Made by a program: the position numbers and the translations under genes
Part shown: in pieces, positions 24,186 through 31,178 of the stretch
Numbering within the stretch: position 1 is the stretch's first letter
Layout: every line of letters starts with the position of its first letter
The notes under the pieces: model-generated
Database searches by the model: none
Told to the model about the DNA's origin: nothing
The model's input: only the letters and a program-made list of their open reading frames with translations
Source: Pseudarthrobacter cellobiosi
Lineage (GTDB): Bacteria; Actinomycetota; Actinomycetes; Actinomycetales; Micrococcaceae
Direction of reading: 5' to 3'
Assembly (NCBI RefSeq): GCF_023913755.1
Contig: NZ_JAMXBJ010000050.1
Coordinates: 248,001-312,000, forward strand
DNA: 64,000 bases

Positions 24186-25907
24186 CTACCCGCAGTATGC
24201 GCCCGTGGAGGCGCTGTGGACCAACTTGGCGTACTTGGCCAGCACACCCTTGGTGAACTTGGCCGGGAGGGGCTCCCAGCCGATCTTGCGGGATTCGAGT
24301 TCGGCCTCATCAACCAGCAGGTCGAAGCTGCGGGCGGCGATGTCCACGCGGATCCGGTCCCCGTCCTTGACGAAGGCGATGGGGCCGCCGTCGACAGCTT
24401 CCGGTGCCACGTGGCCGATGCAGAGGCCGGTGGTTCCGCCGGAGAAGCGGCCGTCTGTGAGGAGCAGGACGTCCTTGCCCAGCCCAGCGCCCTTGATGGC
24501 GCCCGTGATGGCGAGCATCTCGCGCATGCCGGGGCCGCCCTTGGGGCCTTCGTAGCGGATGACCACAACGTCGCCGGCCTTGATCAGGCCATCATCCAGG
24601 GCGGCCAGGGCACCCTGCTCACGCTCGAAGACGCGGGCGGTGCCCTCGAAGACGTCGGCGTCGAAGCCGGCACTCTTCACCACAGCACCCTCGGGAGCCA
24701 TCGTGCCGTGCAGGATAGTGATGCCGCCGGTCTTGTGGATCGGGTTGTCCATGGCACGGAGGATCTTGCCGTCCAGGTCCGGCGGGTTGATCGCAGCGAG
24801 GTTCTCGGCCACGGTCTTGCCCGTGACGGTGAGGCAGTCGCCGTGCAGCAGACCGGCGTCGAGCAGTGCGCGCATGATCACCGGCACGCCGCCGATCTTG
24901 TCAACGTCCGTCATGACGTAGCGGCCGAAGGGCTTCAGGTCACCCAGGTGCGGGATCTTGTCGCCGATGCGGTTGAAGTCCTCCAGGTTCAGCTCGACTT
25001 CAGCTTCGCGGGCGATGGCGAGCAGGTGCAGGACGGCGTTGGTGGAGCCACCGAATGCCATGGTGACGGCGATGGCGTTTTCGAACGCCTTCTTGGTCAT
25101 GATGTCCCGGGCGGTGATGCCAAGGCGGAGCAGGTTGACCACTGCCTCGCCGGACTTGCGGGCAAATTCATCACGACGGCGGTCGGCCGAGGGCGGGGCG
25201 GCGGAGCCGGGGAGGGACATGCCCAGGGCTTCGCCGATGCAGGCCATGGTGTTAGCGGTGTACATACCACCGCAGGCGCCTTCGCCGGGGCAGATGGCCT
25301 TTTCGATGCGGGTCAGGTCTTCGAGGCTCATCTTGCCCGCGGCGCATGCACCGACGGCTTCGAAGGCATCAATGAGGGTGACTTCCTTTTCGGAGCCGTC
25401 CTCAAGCTTGACCCAGCCAGGCATGATGGAGCCGGCATAGAGGAACACGCTGGCGAGGTCCAGGCGCGCGGCAGCCATGAGCATGCCGGGCAGGGACTTG
25501 TCGCAACCGGCCAGCAATACGGAGCCGTCGATGCGCTCAGCCTGCATCACGGTCTCGACGGAGTCGGCGATGACCTCACGGGAAACGAGGGAGAAGTGCA
25601 TGCCTTCGTGGCCCATAGAGATGCCATCGGAGACCGAGATGGTGCCGAACTGCATGGGGAAACCGCCGCCTGCGTGGACGCCTTCCTTGGCGCCCTGGGC
25701 AAGCCGGTTCAGGGAGAGGTTGCATGGAGTGATTTCATTCCAAGAACTCGCAACGCCGATCTGGGGCTTCGCGAAGTCGTCATCGCCCATGCCGACGGCG
25801 CGGAACATGCCGCGCGCGGGGGCGGCATGGATCCCGTCGGTGACGACCCGGCTGCGGGGCTTGATGTCAATCTTGTTCTCGGTTGCTGTTTGGGTGTCCT
25901 CACTCAT
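24186..25907 (-). CDS. ilvD: Dihydroxy-acid dehydratase
   Basis: A 573-aa Fe-S dehydratase of valine/isoleucine synthesis. Cluster and active-site segments are visible: AGCDKSLPGMLMAAARLD, CPGEGACGGMYTANTMAC, the Mg-binding DGPIAFVKDGD-type region and the C-terminal RFSGGTTGLCIGHVAPEA. Length is typical. It is transcribed ahead of ilvB on the same strand but separated from it by a long palindrome. A GTCTCA-N5-TGAGAC dyad lies 93 nt upstream of the start codon. A TAGACT box 7 nt before the ATG suggests a possible leaderless promoter, though no matching -35 is clear. Confidence 0.96.
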   Translation of the reverse strand: MSEDTQTATENKIDIKPRSRVVTDGIHAAPARGMFRAVGMGDDDFAKPQIGVASSWNEITPCNLSLNRLAQGAKEGVHAGGGFPMQFGTISVSDGISMGHEGMHFSLVSREVIADSVETVMQAERIDGSVLLAGCDKSLPGMLMAAARLDLASVFLYAGSIMPGWVKLEDGSEKEVTLIDAFEAVGACAAGKMSLEDLTRIEKAICPGEGACGGMYTANTMACIGEALGMSLPGSAAPPSADRRRDEFARKSGEAVVNLLRLGITARDIMTKKAFENAIAVTMAFGGSTNAVLHLLAIAREAEVELNLEDFNRIGDKIPHLGDLKPFGRYVMTDVDKIGGVPVIMRALLDAGLLHGDCLTVTGKTVAENLAAINPPDLDGKILRAMDNPIHKTGGITILHGTMAPEGAVVKSAGFDADVFEGTARVFEREQGALAALDDGLIKAGDVVVIRYEGPKGGPGMREMLAITGAIKGAGLGKDVLLLTDGRFSGGTTGLCIGHVAPEAVDGGPIAFVKDGDRIRVDIAARSFDLLVDEAELESRKIGWEPLPAKFTKGVLAKYAKLVHSASTGAYCG

Positions 25908-26000
25908 GGGTCAAAGTCTATGACTCCGATCGGGACGCCAACGACTCGAACAGCCCGTTTGGCTCATTTTCAGGAATATTTCGATCAAAGAGTGGACGCT

Positions 26001-26019
26001 CGTCTCAAATCCTGAGACG
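26001..26019. promoter_or_regulatory. GTCTCA-N5-TGAGAC operator upstream of ilvD
   Basis: CGTCTCA-AATCC-TGAGACG is a perfect 7-bp dyad with a 5-nt spacer. Its six inner arm positions and the spacing match the element upstream of leuB at 11283-11299. The remaining intergenic sequence 25908-26088 shows no gene. Confidence 0.6.
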
Positions 26020-26115
26020 GACCCTTACCGGCCTGCCGGAACCTAGACAGCCCCGTTCGCGCCGACGTACCGTCAGGGAACGGCAACCATGCCATCCGGA
26101 CTGAAGGGCCCTGCT

Positions 26116-27342
26116 ATGGATTTTGTCTTCTGGATTATCCTCATCGTGCTGATCGTAGGCGTCGTGTGGTGGCTGCTAAACCGCAGCAGCTCCTCGAGCA
26201 CCAGCGACTCCACGCCGATCCGGACGGACGGCGGGCTCGCCGGAGGAAGCGCAGCCGCCTCGGCGGAAGCCGCCGGCACGGCGGGCATCCCCAGTGCTGC
26301 GGGCTTCGGCGCTGCTGAGCCGGCGCCACCGACGACGGCGGACGAGGCGCCCGTGCGGTCCAGCACGGCAGAACCCCGGGAAGCCGGCGGTGAGCACAAG
26401 GCCGGCCTTGGAGAACCTAGCGTGGAAAAGGACACCATCGTCGGGCACGACGCCGGCGTTGAGCCCAACGTTGCCGGTTCCACTGTTACTGCTGGTGCCG
26501 CATATACCGCTGGTGTCACAGACACTACTGGTCCCGCAGTTACCGCTGCAGCTGATGCACCGAAACGCCCGGTCGCCGAAGAACTGTCAACCCCAGAGTC
26601 GGCTGGCTCTGGGGAACCCGGCCGACCGGAGCGGCCGGCTGGGCAAGAGGAGCCGGCTCGCCCGGAGTCGCTAGCAGCCCAGGAACCTGGCAGCCAGGAG
26701 AGTGTGAGCCGGCAGGCAGACGAAGCTGAGTGGGAAACCCAGTGGTCCGAGGCAACCGCGCCAACACCACCCGCCGCCAGCCACCGGCCGGCAGGCGAAG
26801 CGTCCACCGTGTTTGCCGACACCCCAACGCCCGAGGCGCCACCGGCCCAGGGCAGCGGATTTGTGCATCACCCGGAATATACGGAGCCCCATGCGCCCAC
26901 GCTGCCCGGCGCCGAAACGGCCGCTGCGGAAGCCGAAGCCGAAGCCGCTGAAACGCAACCCGAAGTGGCCGCAGCCGATTCAGCCCCGCACGCGGCAAGC
27001 ACGGCTCCCGTGCAAGCTGCAGGATCCACGGAGGCTGCAGTATCCAGAGAGGCTGCGGAAGCCCGGACCACGGAGCCTGCAGCCGTGGCGGACTACGAAG
27101 CTGCACCACCGGAACCGACGGGGCATCTGGCCGCGGACCAGCCCTACGGCGCCGGTTCCGCGTCGCCCGGCCCGGACGGCAGCGGCCCGGCGGATTTCGA
27201 CGTCAAGGCCGACGCCGGAACGATGGTCTATTACGAGGCGGGGCATCCTGACTATGAGCAGACGACAGCCGACGTCTGGTTTGAGTCGGCGGCCCATGCG
27301 GAAGCTGCCGGTTTCCGGGCTCCCCGGCGCACCCGCAGCTGA
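26116..27342 (+). CDS. Membrane-anchored Ala/Pro/Glu-rich protein with C-terminal sunset-like domain
   Basis: About 408 aa from ATG 26116 (GAAGGG upstream); ATG 26089 is an alternative. A single membrane helix at residues 3-22 (FVFWIILIVLIVGVVWWLL) is followed by about 330 residues of low-complexity Ala/Glu/Pro/Thr sequence, probably unstructured. The last 45 residues (GTMVYYEAGHPDYEQTTADVWFES, then AAHAEAAGFRAPRR) resemble the small 'sunset' motif: Y-x-P/A-G, Y, T-x-A-x-V-W-F, then A-x-A-A-G-F-R. Relatives often have a Cys in this motif that is not present here. The gene overlaps the following dehydrogenase gene by 47 nt, so the two are probably co-expressed. Function unknown. Confidence 0.65.
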   Translation: MDFVFWIILIVLIVGVVWWLLNRSSSSSTSDSTPIRTDGGLAGGSAAASAEAAGTAGIPSAAGFGAAEPAPPTTADEAPVRSSTAEPREAGGEHKAGLGEPSVEKDTIVGHDAGVEPNVAGSTVTAGAAYTAGVTDTTGPAVTAAADAPKRPVAEELSTPESAGSGEPGRPERPAGQEEPARPESLAAQEPGSQESVSRQADEAEWETQWSEATAPTPPAASHRPAGEASTVFADTPTPEAPPAQGSGFVHHPEYTEPHAPTLPGAETAAAEAEAEAAETQPEVAAADSAPHAASTAPVQAAGSTEAAVSREAAEARTTEPAAVADYEAAPPEPTGHLAADQPYGAGSASPGPDGSGPADFDVKADAGTMVYYEAGHPDYEQTTADVWFESAAHAEAAGFRAPRRTRS

Positions 27343-28483
27343 CTGGACGCAGGCGCCCTTTCGGGCCTTTGCGGCGGCCAAGCCCACCGCAGGCGCCTTC
27401 GCAGTGGGCTTGGCCCTGCTGCTCTCGGGCTGCACGGGGGACGCCAACGACGCTCCCACCGGCAGCATCACAGGGGCCGGAACCGGTACCGGCACGGAAA
27501 TCGCGACGGGCACAGGAAACGCCACGCCGCCGAAGGTAGTGGCGCGGCTCGATCTCCAGCTCGACATTCCCTGGGCCGCGGTATTCCTGCCGAACGGGAC
27601 CGCCATCATCTCCGAGCGTGACTCAGCTCAGCTGAAGGCTGTCCGTGATGGCAGGGCGACCACCATCGGCCAGGTCCCCGGCGTTGCTCCTGGCGGTGAG
27701 GGAGGCTTGCTGGGTCTCGCCCTCTCCCCCGGCTTTCCGTCCGACAACTACCTTTACCTGTACTTCACCTCTGCACAGGACAACCGCATCGCCCGGCTGA
27801 AGCTGACGGAACAGCCTGACGGATCCCTGAACCTTGGCGACCCCGAGGTGCTCTTTTCCGGAATCCCGAAGGCGCCCACACACAACGGCGGCCGGATGCG
27901 GTTCGGCCCGGACGGGTTCCTGTACGTGGGCACGGGAGACTCCCAGCGCCGGGATCAGCCGCAGGACCCGAATGCGCTGGGCGGAAAGATCCTGCGGCTG
28001 ACTCCGGAGGGTGACCCCGCACCTGGCAACCCGTTCGGCAATGCCGTGTACAGCCTGGGGCACCGAAACGTCCAGGGACTGGCCTGGGACAGTGCCGGCC
28101 GGCTCTGGGCCAGCGAATTCGGCCCCGACGTCAACGACGAGCTCAACCTCATCGAGCCGGGAGGCAACTACGGTTGGCCCGCAGTAACCGGGGCACCGCA
28201 CCGGGAGGGCTTCCGGGACGCGAAGGTGGTGTGGCCTTCGACGGCGGACTCCTCACCCAGCGGCCTGGAAATTGTCGGGTCGACCGCCTACCTCGGCGCC
28301 CTGCGCGGCCAACGCCTCTGGACGGTGTCCCTGTCCGGTGAGGAGGCAAGCGCTCCTGTGGCCTATTTCACACGGGAATACGGCAGGATCCGGGACGTCA
28401 TCCGGACTCCCGACGGCGGCTTCTGGCTGCTTACTAACAACAAAAACCCTGATTTCGTGCTGGTTCTGGCCCCGCCCGGCTGA
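27296..28483 (+). CDS. Glucose/sorbosone dehydrogenase-family lipoprotein (PQQ-type beta-propeller)
   Basis: About 395 aa from ATG 27296. A long N-region leads to a hydrophobic stretch and lipobox LLLSGC (Cys46), so it is probably an extracytoplasmic lipoprotein. The propeller starts ARLDLQLDIPWAAVFLPNG. It then shows the family's GEGGLLGLALSPGFPSDNYLYLYFTS, HNGGRMRFGPDGFLYVGTGD, GKILRLTPEGDP, YSLGHRNVQGLAWDSAGRLW and EFGPDVNDELNLIEPGGNYGWP. These are the catalytic and Ca/PQQ-face motifs of soluble aldose sugar dehydrogenases. PQQ genes are not in the window, and many actinobacterial members are uncharacterised. The start lies inside the preceding gene; no better start is seen. Confidence 0.85.
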   Translation: MRKLPVSGLPGAPAADWTQAPFRAFAAAKPTAGAFAVGLALLLSGCTGDANDAPTGSITGAGTGTGTEIATGTGNATPPKVVARLDLQLDIPWAAVFLPNGTAIISERDSAQLKAVRDGRATTIGQVPGVAPGGEGGLLGLALSPGFPSDNYLYLYFTSAQDNRIARLKLTEQPDGSLNLGDPEVLFSGIPKAPTHNGGRMRFGPDGFLYVGTGDSQRRDQPQDPNALGGKILRLTPEGDPAPGNPFGNAVYSLGHRNVQGLAWDSAGRLWASEFGPDVNDELNLIEPGGNYGWPAVTGAPHREGFRDAKVVWPSTADSSPSGLEIVGSTAYLGALRGQRLWTVSLSGEEASAPVAYFTREYGRIRDVIRTPDGGFWLLTNNKNPDFVLVLAPPG

Positions 28484-28508
28484 ACCTGCAGGCCCCAGCG
28501 GCTCCGAT

Positions 28509-28537
28509 TTCACATGGGTCGGAAGTTCGTGTAGAGT
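28509..28537 (+). promoter_or_regulatory. Promoter of tRNA-Lys
   Basis: TTCACA (28509-28514) and TAGAGT (28532-28537) with exactly 17 nt between them, 62 nt upstream of the mature tRNA. Confidence 0.5.
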
Positions 28538-28599
28538 TTCATGTCGTTGCGGAGATCAACCGGGAAAGAAAAAGCCCGGAAGGTCACCACATAAAAGAT

Positions 28600-28675
28600 G
28601 CACCTCTAGCTCAATTGGCAGAGCAATTGACTCTTAATCAATGGGTTCCGGGTTCAAGTCCCGGGGGGTGCACCA
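28600..28675 (+). tRNA. tRNA-Lys (anticodon CTT)
   Basis: 76 nt including encoded CCA. Acceptor GCACCTC pairs with GGGGTGC, the anticodon loop is ACTCTTAAT (anticodon CTT), and the T arm is CCGGGTTCAAGTCCCGG. It is a single-gene unit with its own promoter and terminator. Confidence 0.96.
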
Positions 28676-28686
28676 AGGGAAAAACA

Positions 28687-28723
28687 GCCCCTGGCACGCG
28701 GAAACGCGGCCAGGGGCTTTTTT
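28687..28723 (+). terminator. Terminator of tRNA-Lys
   Basis: Perfect 9-bp stem GCCCCTGGC/GCCAGGGGC, with an internal CGCG pair in the loop, followed by TTTTTTG. Confidence 0.9.
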
Positions 28724-28742
28724 GTTTGTGGCCGTAGAAGAT

Positions 28743-28788
28743 AAAAAATCCGGCACCACCACTGCGGAACTTCGCAGCGGGGATGCCG
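28743..28788 (-). terminator. Terminator of the MarR gene
   Basis: Imperfect minus-strand hairpin (CGGCATC, then CGCTGCG / CGCAGTG, then GTGCCG) followed by ATTTTTTAT, placed 28 nt after the MarR stop. Confidence 0.6.
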
Positions 28789-28815
28789 AAGGGGTTTTCC
28801 CGGATTACGGGATTG

Positions 28816-29280
28816 CTAGCCGAGCGGGGCACCGTCCACCAGGGCGCGGGTTGACGGCGAGGCGAACTGGCTTGCCAGCTCCCGGACCACGGCCTGGAGC
28901 TCCTGCCGCAGGGCGTCAGGGTCAATGGTTGCCGCGGCGAGCACCGAGCGTTCCATCTCAACGGCTGCGGCTGCGGCTTCCCGGCCGCTGTCGGTGAGGG
29001 ACACCACCTGGCTGCGGCGGTCCGAGGTGCTGCGGACGCGGGCAATGTGGCCGTGGGACTCCAACCGGCTCAGGGTCTTACCCATGGTCTGGGCCTGAAC
29101 GCGCACATATTGGGCGAGTTGGGCTTGTGTCATAGGCCCTTGCGCTGAGAGGACTTCGATAGCGATCACGCCGGCGTGCGTCAGTCCGATGGCGCTTAGC
29201 TTTTCGTTCCAGGAGTGTTCTACGAGGCGTGCCGCAGTGGACAATAGGCGCCCAGTGGGCCAGCGATCCATGTCAGGCAT
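28816..29280 (-). CDS. MarR-family transcriptional regulator
   Basis: A 154-aa winged-helix protein; the start may be M1 or M4 (MDRWPTGRLLSTAARL). It has the MarR order: N-terminal dimer helix, SAQGPMTQAQLAQYVRVQAQTMGKTLSRLESHGHIARV (recognition helix), the wing RSTSDRRSQVVSLTDSGRE with the conserved DxRS-x-x-V-x-LT-x-x-G, and a C-terminal dimer helix. It contains no cysteine, so it cannot be an OhrR-type thiol switch although a peroxiredoxin gene is divergent from it. The intergenic dyad at 29294-29309 is a likely autoregulatory site. Confidence 0.88.
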   Translation of the reverse strand: MPDMDRWPTGRLLSTAARLVEHSWNEKLSAIGLTHAGVIAIEVLSAQGPMTQAQLAQYVRVQAQTMGKTLSRLESHGHIARVRSTSDRRSQVVSLTDSGREAAAAAVEMERSVLAAATIDPDALRQELQAVVRELASQFASPSTRALVDGAPLG

Positions 29281-29293
29281 ACCAGCAAGTATA

Positions 29294-29309
29294 GCTAAGG
29301 CTGGTTAGC
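29294..29309. promoter_or_regulatory. Candidate MarR operator between marR and the peroxiredoxin gene
   Basis: GCTAA-GGCTGG-TTAGC is a perfect dyad in the 86-nt divergent gap. It overlaps the expected -35 region of the peroxiredoxin promoter (TAAAAT at 29329-29334 as -10). Confidence 0.45.
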
Positions 29310-29366
29310 ACCGGTCCTGGATGCTTACTAAAATGGTGTGTTCCGCCTGCAACGAGGAGATTAACA

Positions 29367-29840
29367 GTGGCTGACAGACTCTTGACCGGTGACGTAGCGC
29401 CCGGCTTCATCCTGAAGGACTCGTCGGGTAAGGACGTCAGCCTTGCTTCCCGTCACGGCGGCAGCACCATCGTCTACTTCTACCCGGCCGCCGCCACCCC
29501 CGGCTGCACCAAACAGGCGTGCGATTTCCGTGACAGCCTGGCGTCCTTCACGTCGGCCGGCTATCGGGTCCTGGGCGTCTCCCCCGATTCTGTGGACAAA
29601 CTGGCTGCCTTTGCCGCCAACGAGGACCTTAGCTTTCCGTTGCTTTCGGACGAGGACCATGCCGTGGCCGAAGCCTATGGTGCCTGGGGCGAAAAGAAGA
29701 ACTACGGACGGACCTATGAGGGACTGATCCGCAGCACCGTGGTGATCGATCCCGACGGAAAAGTGGCATTGGCTCAATACAACGTCCGGGCCACCGGCCA
29801 CGTGGCAAAACTCCGGCGCGACCTCAAACTGGACGCGTAA
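29367..29840 (+). CDS. bcp: Thiol peroxidase, BCP/PrxQ-type peroxiredoxin
   Basis: A 157-aa protein from GTG 29367, which has GAGGAG 8 nt upstream. It reduces peroxides with electrons from thioredoxin. The thioredoxin fold begins GDVAPGFILKDSSGKDVSL. The active site TPGCTKQACDFRD contains peroxidatic C47 and a likely resolving C52 (C-x4-C), as in atypical two-Cys PrxQ enzymes. Further conserved segments are VLGVSPDSVDKLAAFA and LSFPLLSDEDHAVAEAYGAWGEK. It is divergent from a MarR regulator. Just behind the stop an ACGCGTAA/TTACGCGT inverted repeat (29833-29852) could act as a weak terminator. Confidence 0.93.
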   Translation: MADRLLTGDVAPGFILKDSSGKDVSLASRHGGSTIVYFYPAAATPGCTKQACDFRDSLASFTSAGYRVLGVSPDSVDKLAAFAANEDLSFPLLSDEDHAVAEAYGAWGEKKNYGRTYEGLIRSTVVIDPDGKVALAQYNVRATGHVAKLRRDLKLDA

Positions 29841-29862
29841 CGCATTACGCGTGAATAGGCGG

Positions 29863-29924
29863 CCGGAACGCACGGCAGGAACCGGCTGACCGGAACGCAC
29901 GGCAGGAACCGGCTGACCGGAACC
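29863..29924. repeat. 27-bp tandem repeat, 2.3 copies
   Basis: Two identical 27-bp units (29863-29889 and 29890-29916) plus a partial third, in the gap between the peroxiredoxin gene and tRNA-Leu. The unit contains AACGCACGGCAGGAACC. No coding role is seen. Confidence 0.9.
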
Positions 29925-30023
29925 CCGCCGGCCCGAGGCTACAATGGAAACTGGCATCCGCCGTCGTACGTTTTTATCCGTAGGCCATCTGGCCAAGGTT
30001 GAGACAACGGCGGCAACTGCCAA

Positions 30024-30105
30024 GCGCGAGTGGTGAAATTGGCAGACACGCAGGATTTAGGTTCCTGTGCCTTCGGGCGTGGGGGTTCAAGTCCCCCCTT
30101 GCGCA
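30024..30105 (+). tRNA. tRNA-Leu (anticodon TAG)
   Basis: 82 nt with a class II variable arm. Acceptor GCGCGAG pairs with CTTGCGC (one G-T pair), the anticodon loop is TTTAGGT (anticodon TAG), the variable stem is TGCCTTCGGGCG, and the T arm is GGGGGTTCAAGTCCCCC. CCA is not encoded. A TACAAT box lies at 29940-29945. Confidence 0.95.
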
Positions 30106-30112
30106 CACTTAC

Positions 30113-30148
30113 ACAGAGATCCCGGGCCCAAAGGCCCGGGATCTCTGT
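30113..30148 (+). terminator. Terminator of tRNA-Leu
   Basis: Perfect 16-bp stem ACAGAGATCCCGGGCC and its complement around a 4-nt loop. Only a weak CATTT follows. The gap 30149-30362 also holds a small CACCAGCC/GGCTGGTG hairpin (30256-30274) and no gene. Confidence 0.75.
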
Positions 30149-30362
30149 CATTTAAGTGTCCCAGCCACGGCATTCTCCCCCGGTTTGGCGCGAAATTAAA
30201 AACTTTTGGCGATCCACCCATCCGCTTCCATGCTCCGGCCGAATACCCATTGAGACACCAGCCAAGGGCTGGTGCCCAACAGTCGGAAAAGGCCCACGCG
30301 GCAGGCACAACGTCTGCAGCAGGCAAGAAATCGGCAGAAACCAAAAAACAAGGAGAACCGAA

Positions 30363-31034
30363 ATGCAGTCATTCAAGCGCACATCCTTCACCGTCGCAGG
30401 CGTTGCAGCTGCAGCCCTGCTGAGCCTCACCGCCTGCGGTGGAACCGCAACCACAACCCCGAGCTCCTCCGCTCCGGCCGCCGCACCGTCGGCGACCAAG
30501 ATGGCTCCGTCACCGTCCGCCAGTGCTGCTGCCATGGATCCGGCCGCAAACCTCGTTGGCGCAGGCTGCGCCGGCTACGCCGAGAAGGTCCCCACCGGGG
30601 CAGGCTCGGTTGCCGGGATGGCCCTTGACCCGGTAGCGGTCGCGGCATCCAACAACCCCATCCTGACCACCCTCACGGCAGCTGTCTCCGGCAAGCTGAA
30701 CCCGAAGGTTGACTTGGTTGACACCCTGAACGGCGGCGAGTTCACGGTCTTCGCTCCGGTGGATGACGCCTTCGCCAAGATCGATGCCGCCACCATTGAA
30801 ACGCTCAAGACTGACGATGCCCTGCTCAGCAAGATCCTGACCTACCACGTGGTCCCCGGCCAGATCACCCCGGACAAGATCGCCGGCACACACGCCACGG
30901 TCCAGGGCGGATCAGTCACTGTGACCGGCAGCAAGGATGCCCTCATGGTTGATGGCGCCAGCGTGATCTGCGGCGGCGTCCAGACCAAGAACGCCACCGT
31001 TTACCTGATCGACTCGGTGCTGATGCCCAAGTAG
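30363..31034 (+). CDS. Fasciclin-domain lipoprotein
   Basis: A 223-aa protein from ATG 30363, with AAGGAG 9 nt upstream. The lipoprotein signal is MQSFKRTSFTVAGVAAAALLSLTAC (Cys25), followed by a Ser/Ala/Pro/Thr linker and one FAS1 domain from about residue 85. FAS1 landmarks are NPILTTLTAAVSG, the H1 motif GGEFTVFAPVDDAFAKI, and the H2 region KILTYHVVPGQITPDKI with the central YH motif, ending in ATVYLIDSVLMPK. It resembles the mycobacterial MPT70/MPT83 type of surface FAS1 lipoproteins, which bind host or wall components. It is monocistronic, with a strong hairpin after the stop. Confidence 0.92.
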   Translation: MQSFKRTSFTVAGVAAAALLSLTACGGTATTTPSSSAPAAAPSATKMAPSPSASAAAMDPAANLVGAGCAGYAEKVPTGAGSVAGMALDPVAVAASNNPILTTLTAAVSGKLNPKVDLVDTLNGGEFTVFAPVDDAFAKIDAATIETLKTDDALLSKILTYHVVPGQITPDKIAGTHATVQGGSVTVTGSKDALMVDGASVICGGVQTKNATVYLIDSVLMPK

Positions 31035-31046
31035 TCCCGCTTTCAA

Positions 31047-31084
31047 GCCAGAGGCCTGTTCCGCAACCGGAACAGGCCTCTGGC
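31047..31084 (+). terminator. Hairpin terminator after the fasciclin gene
   Basis: Perfect 16-bp stem GCCAGAGGCCTGTTCC and its complement around GCAACC. There is no T-run, so termination efficiency is uncertain. Confidence 0.65.
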
Positions 31085-31178
31085 GTGTGTCCAGGGAGCA
31101 CCGGGGTGTGTCAACTAGACTGTGTCCTTGGCCCGCAGTCGGCGGCGCCGGCCAGAAGCAGCCAGAGGTGATCGACGA

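Noticed and set aside
24144..26015. A 623-aa open frame on the plus strand opposite ilvD
   Set aside because: It mirrors the whole of ilvD, has a composition typical of antisense frames in high-GC genes, and shows no recognisable domain. ilvD has clear motifs.
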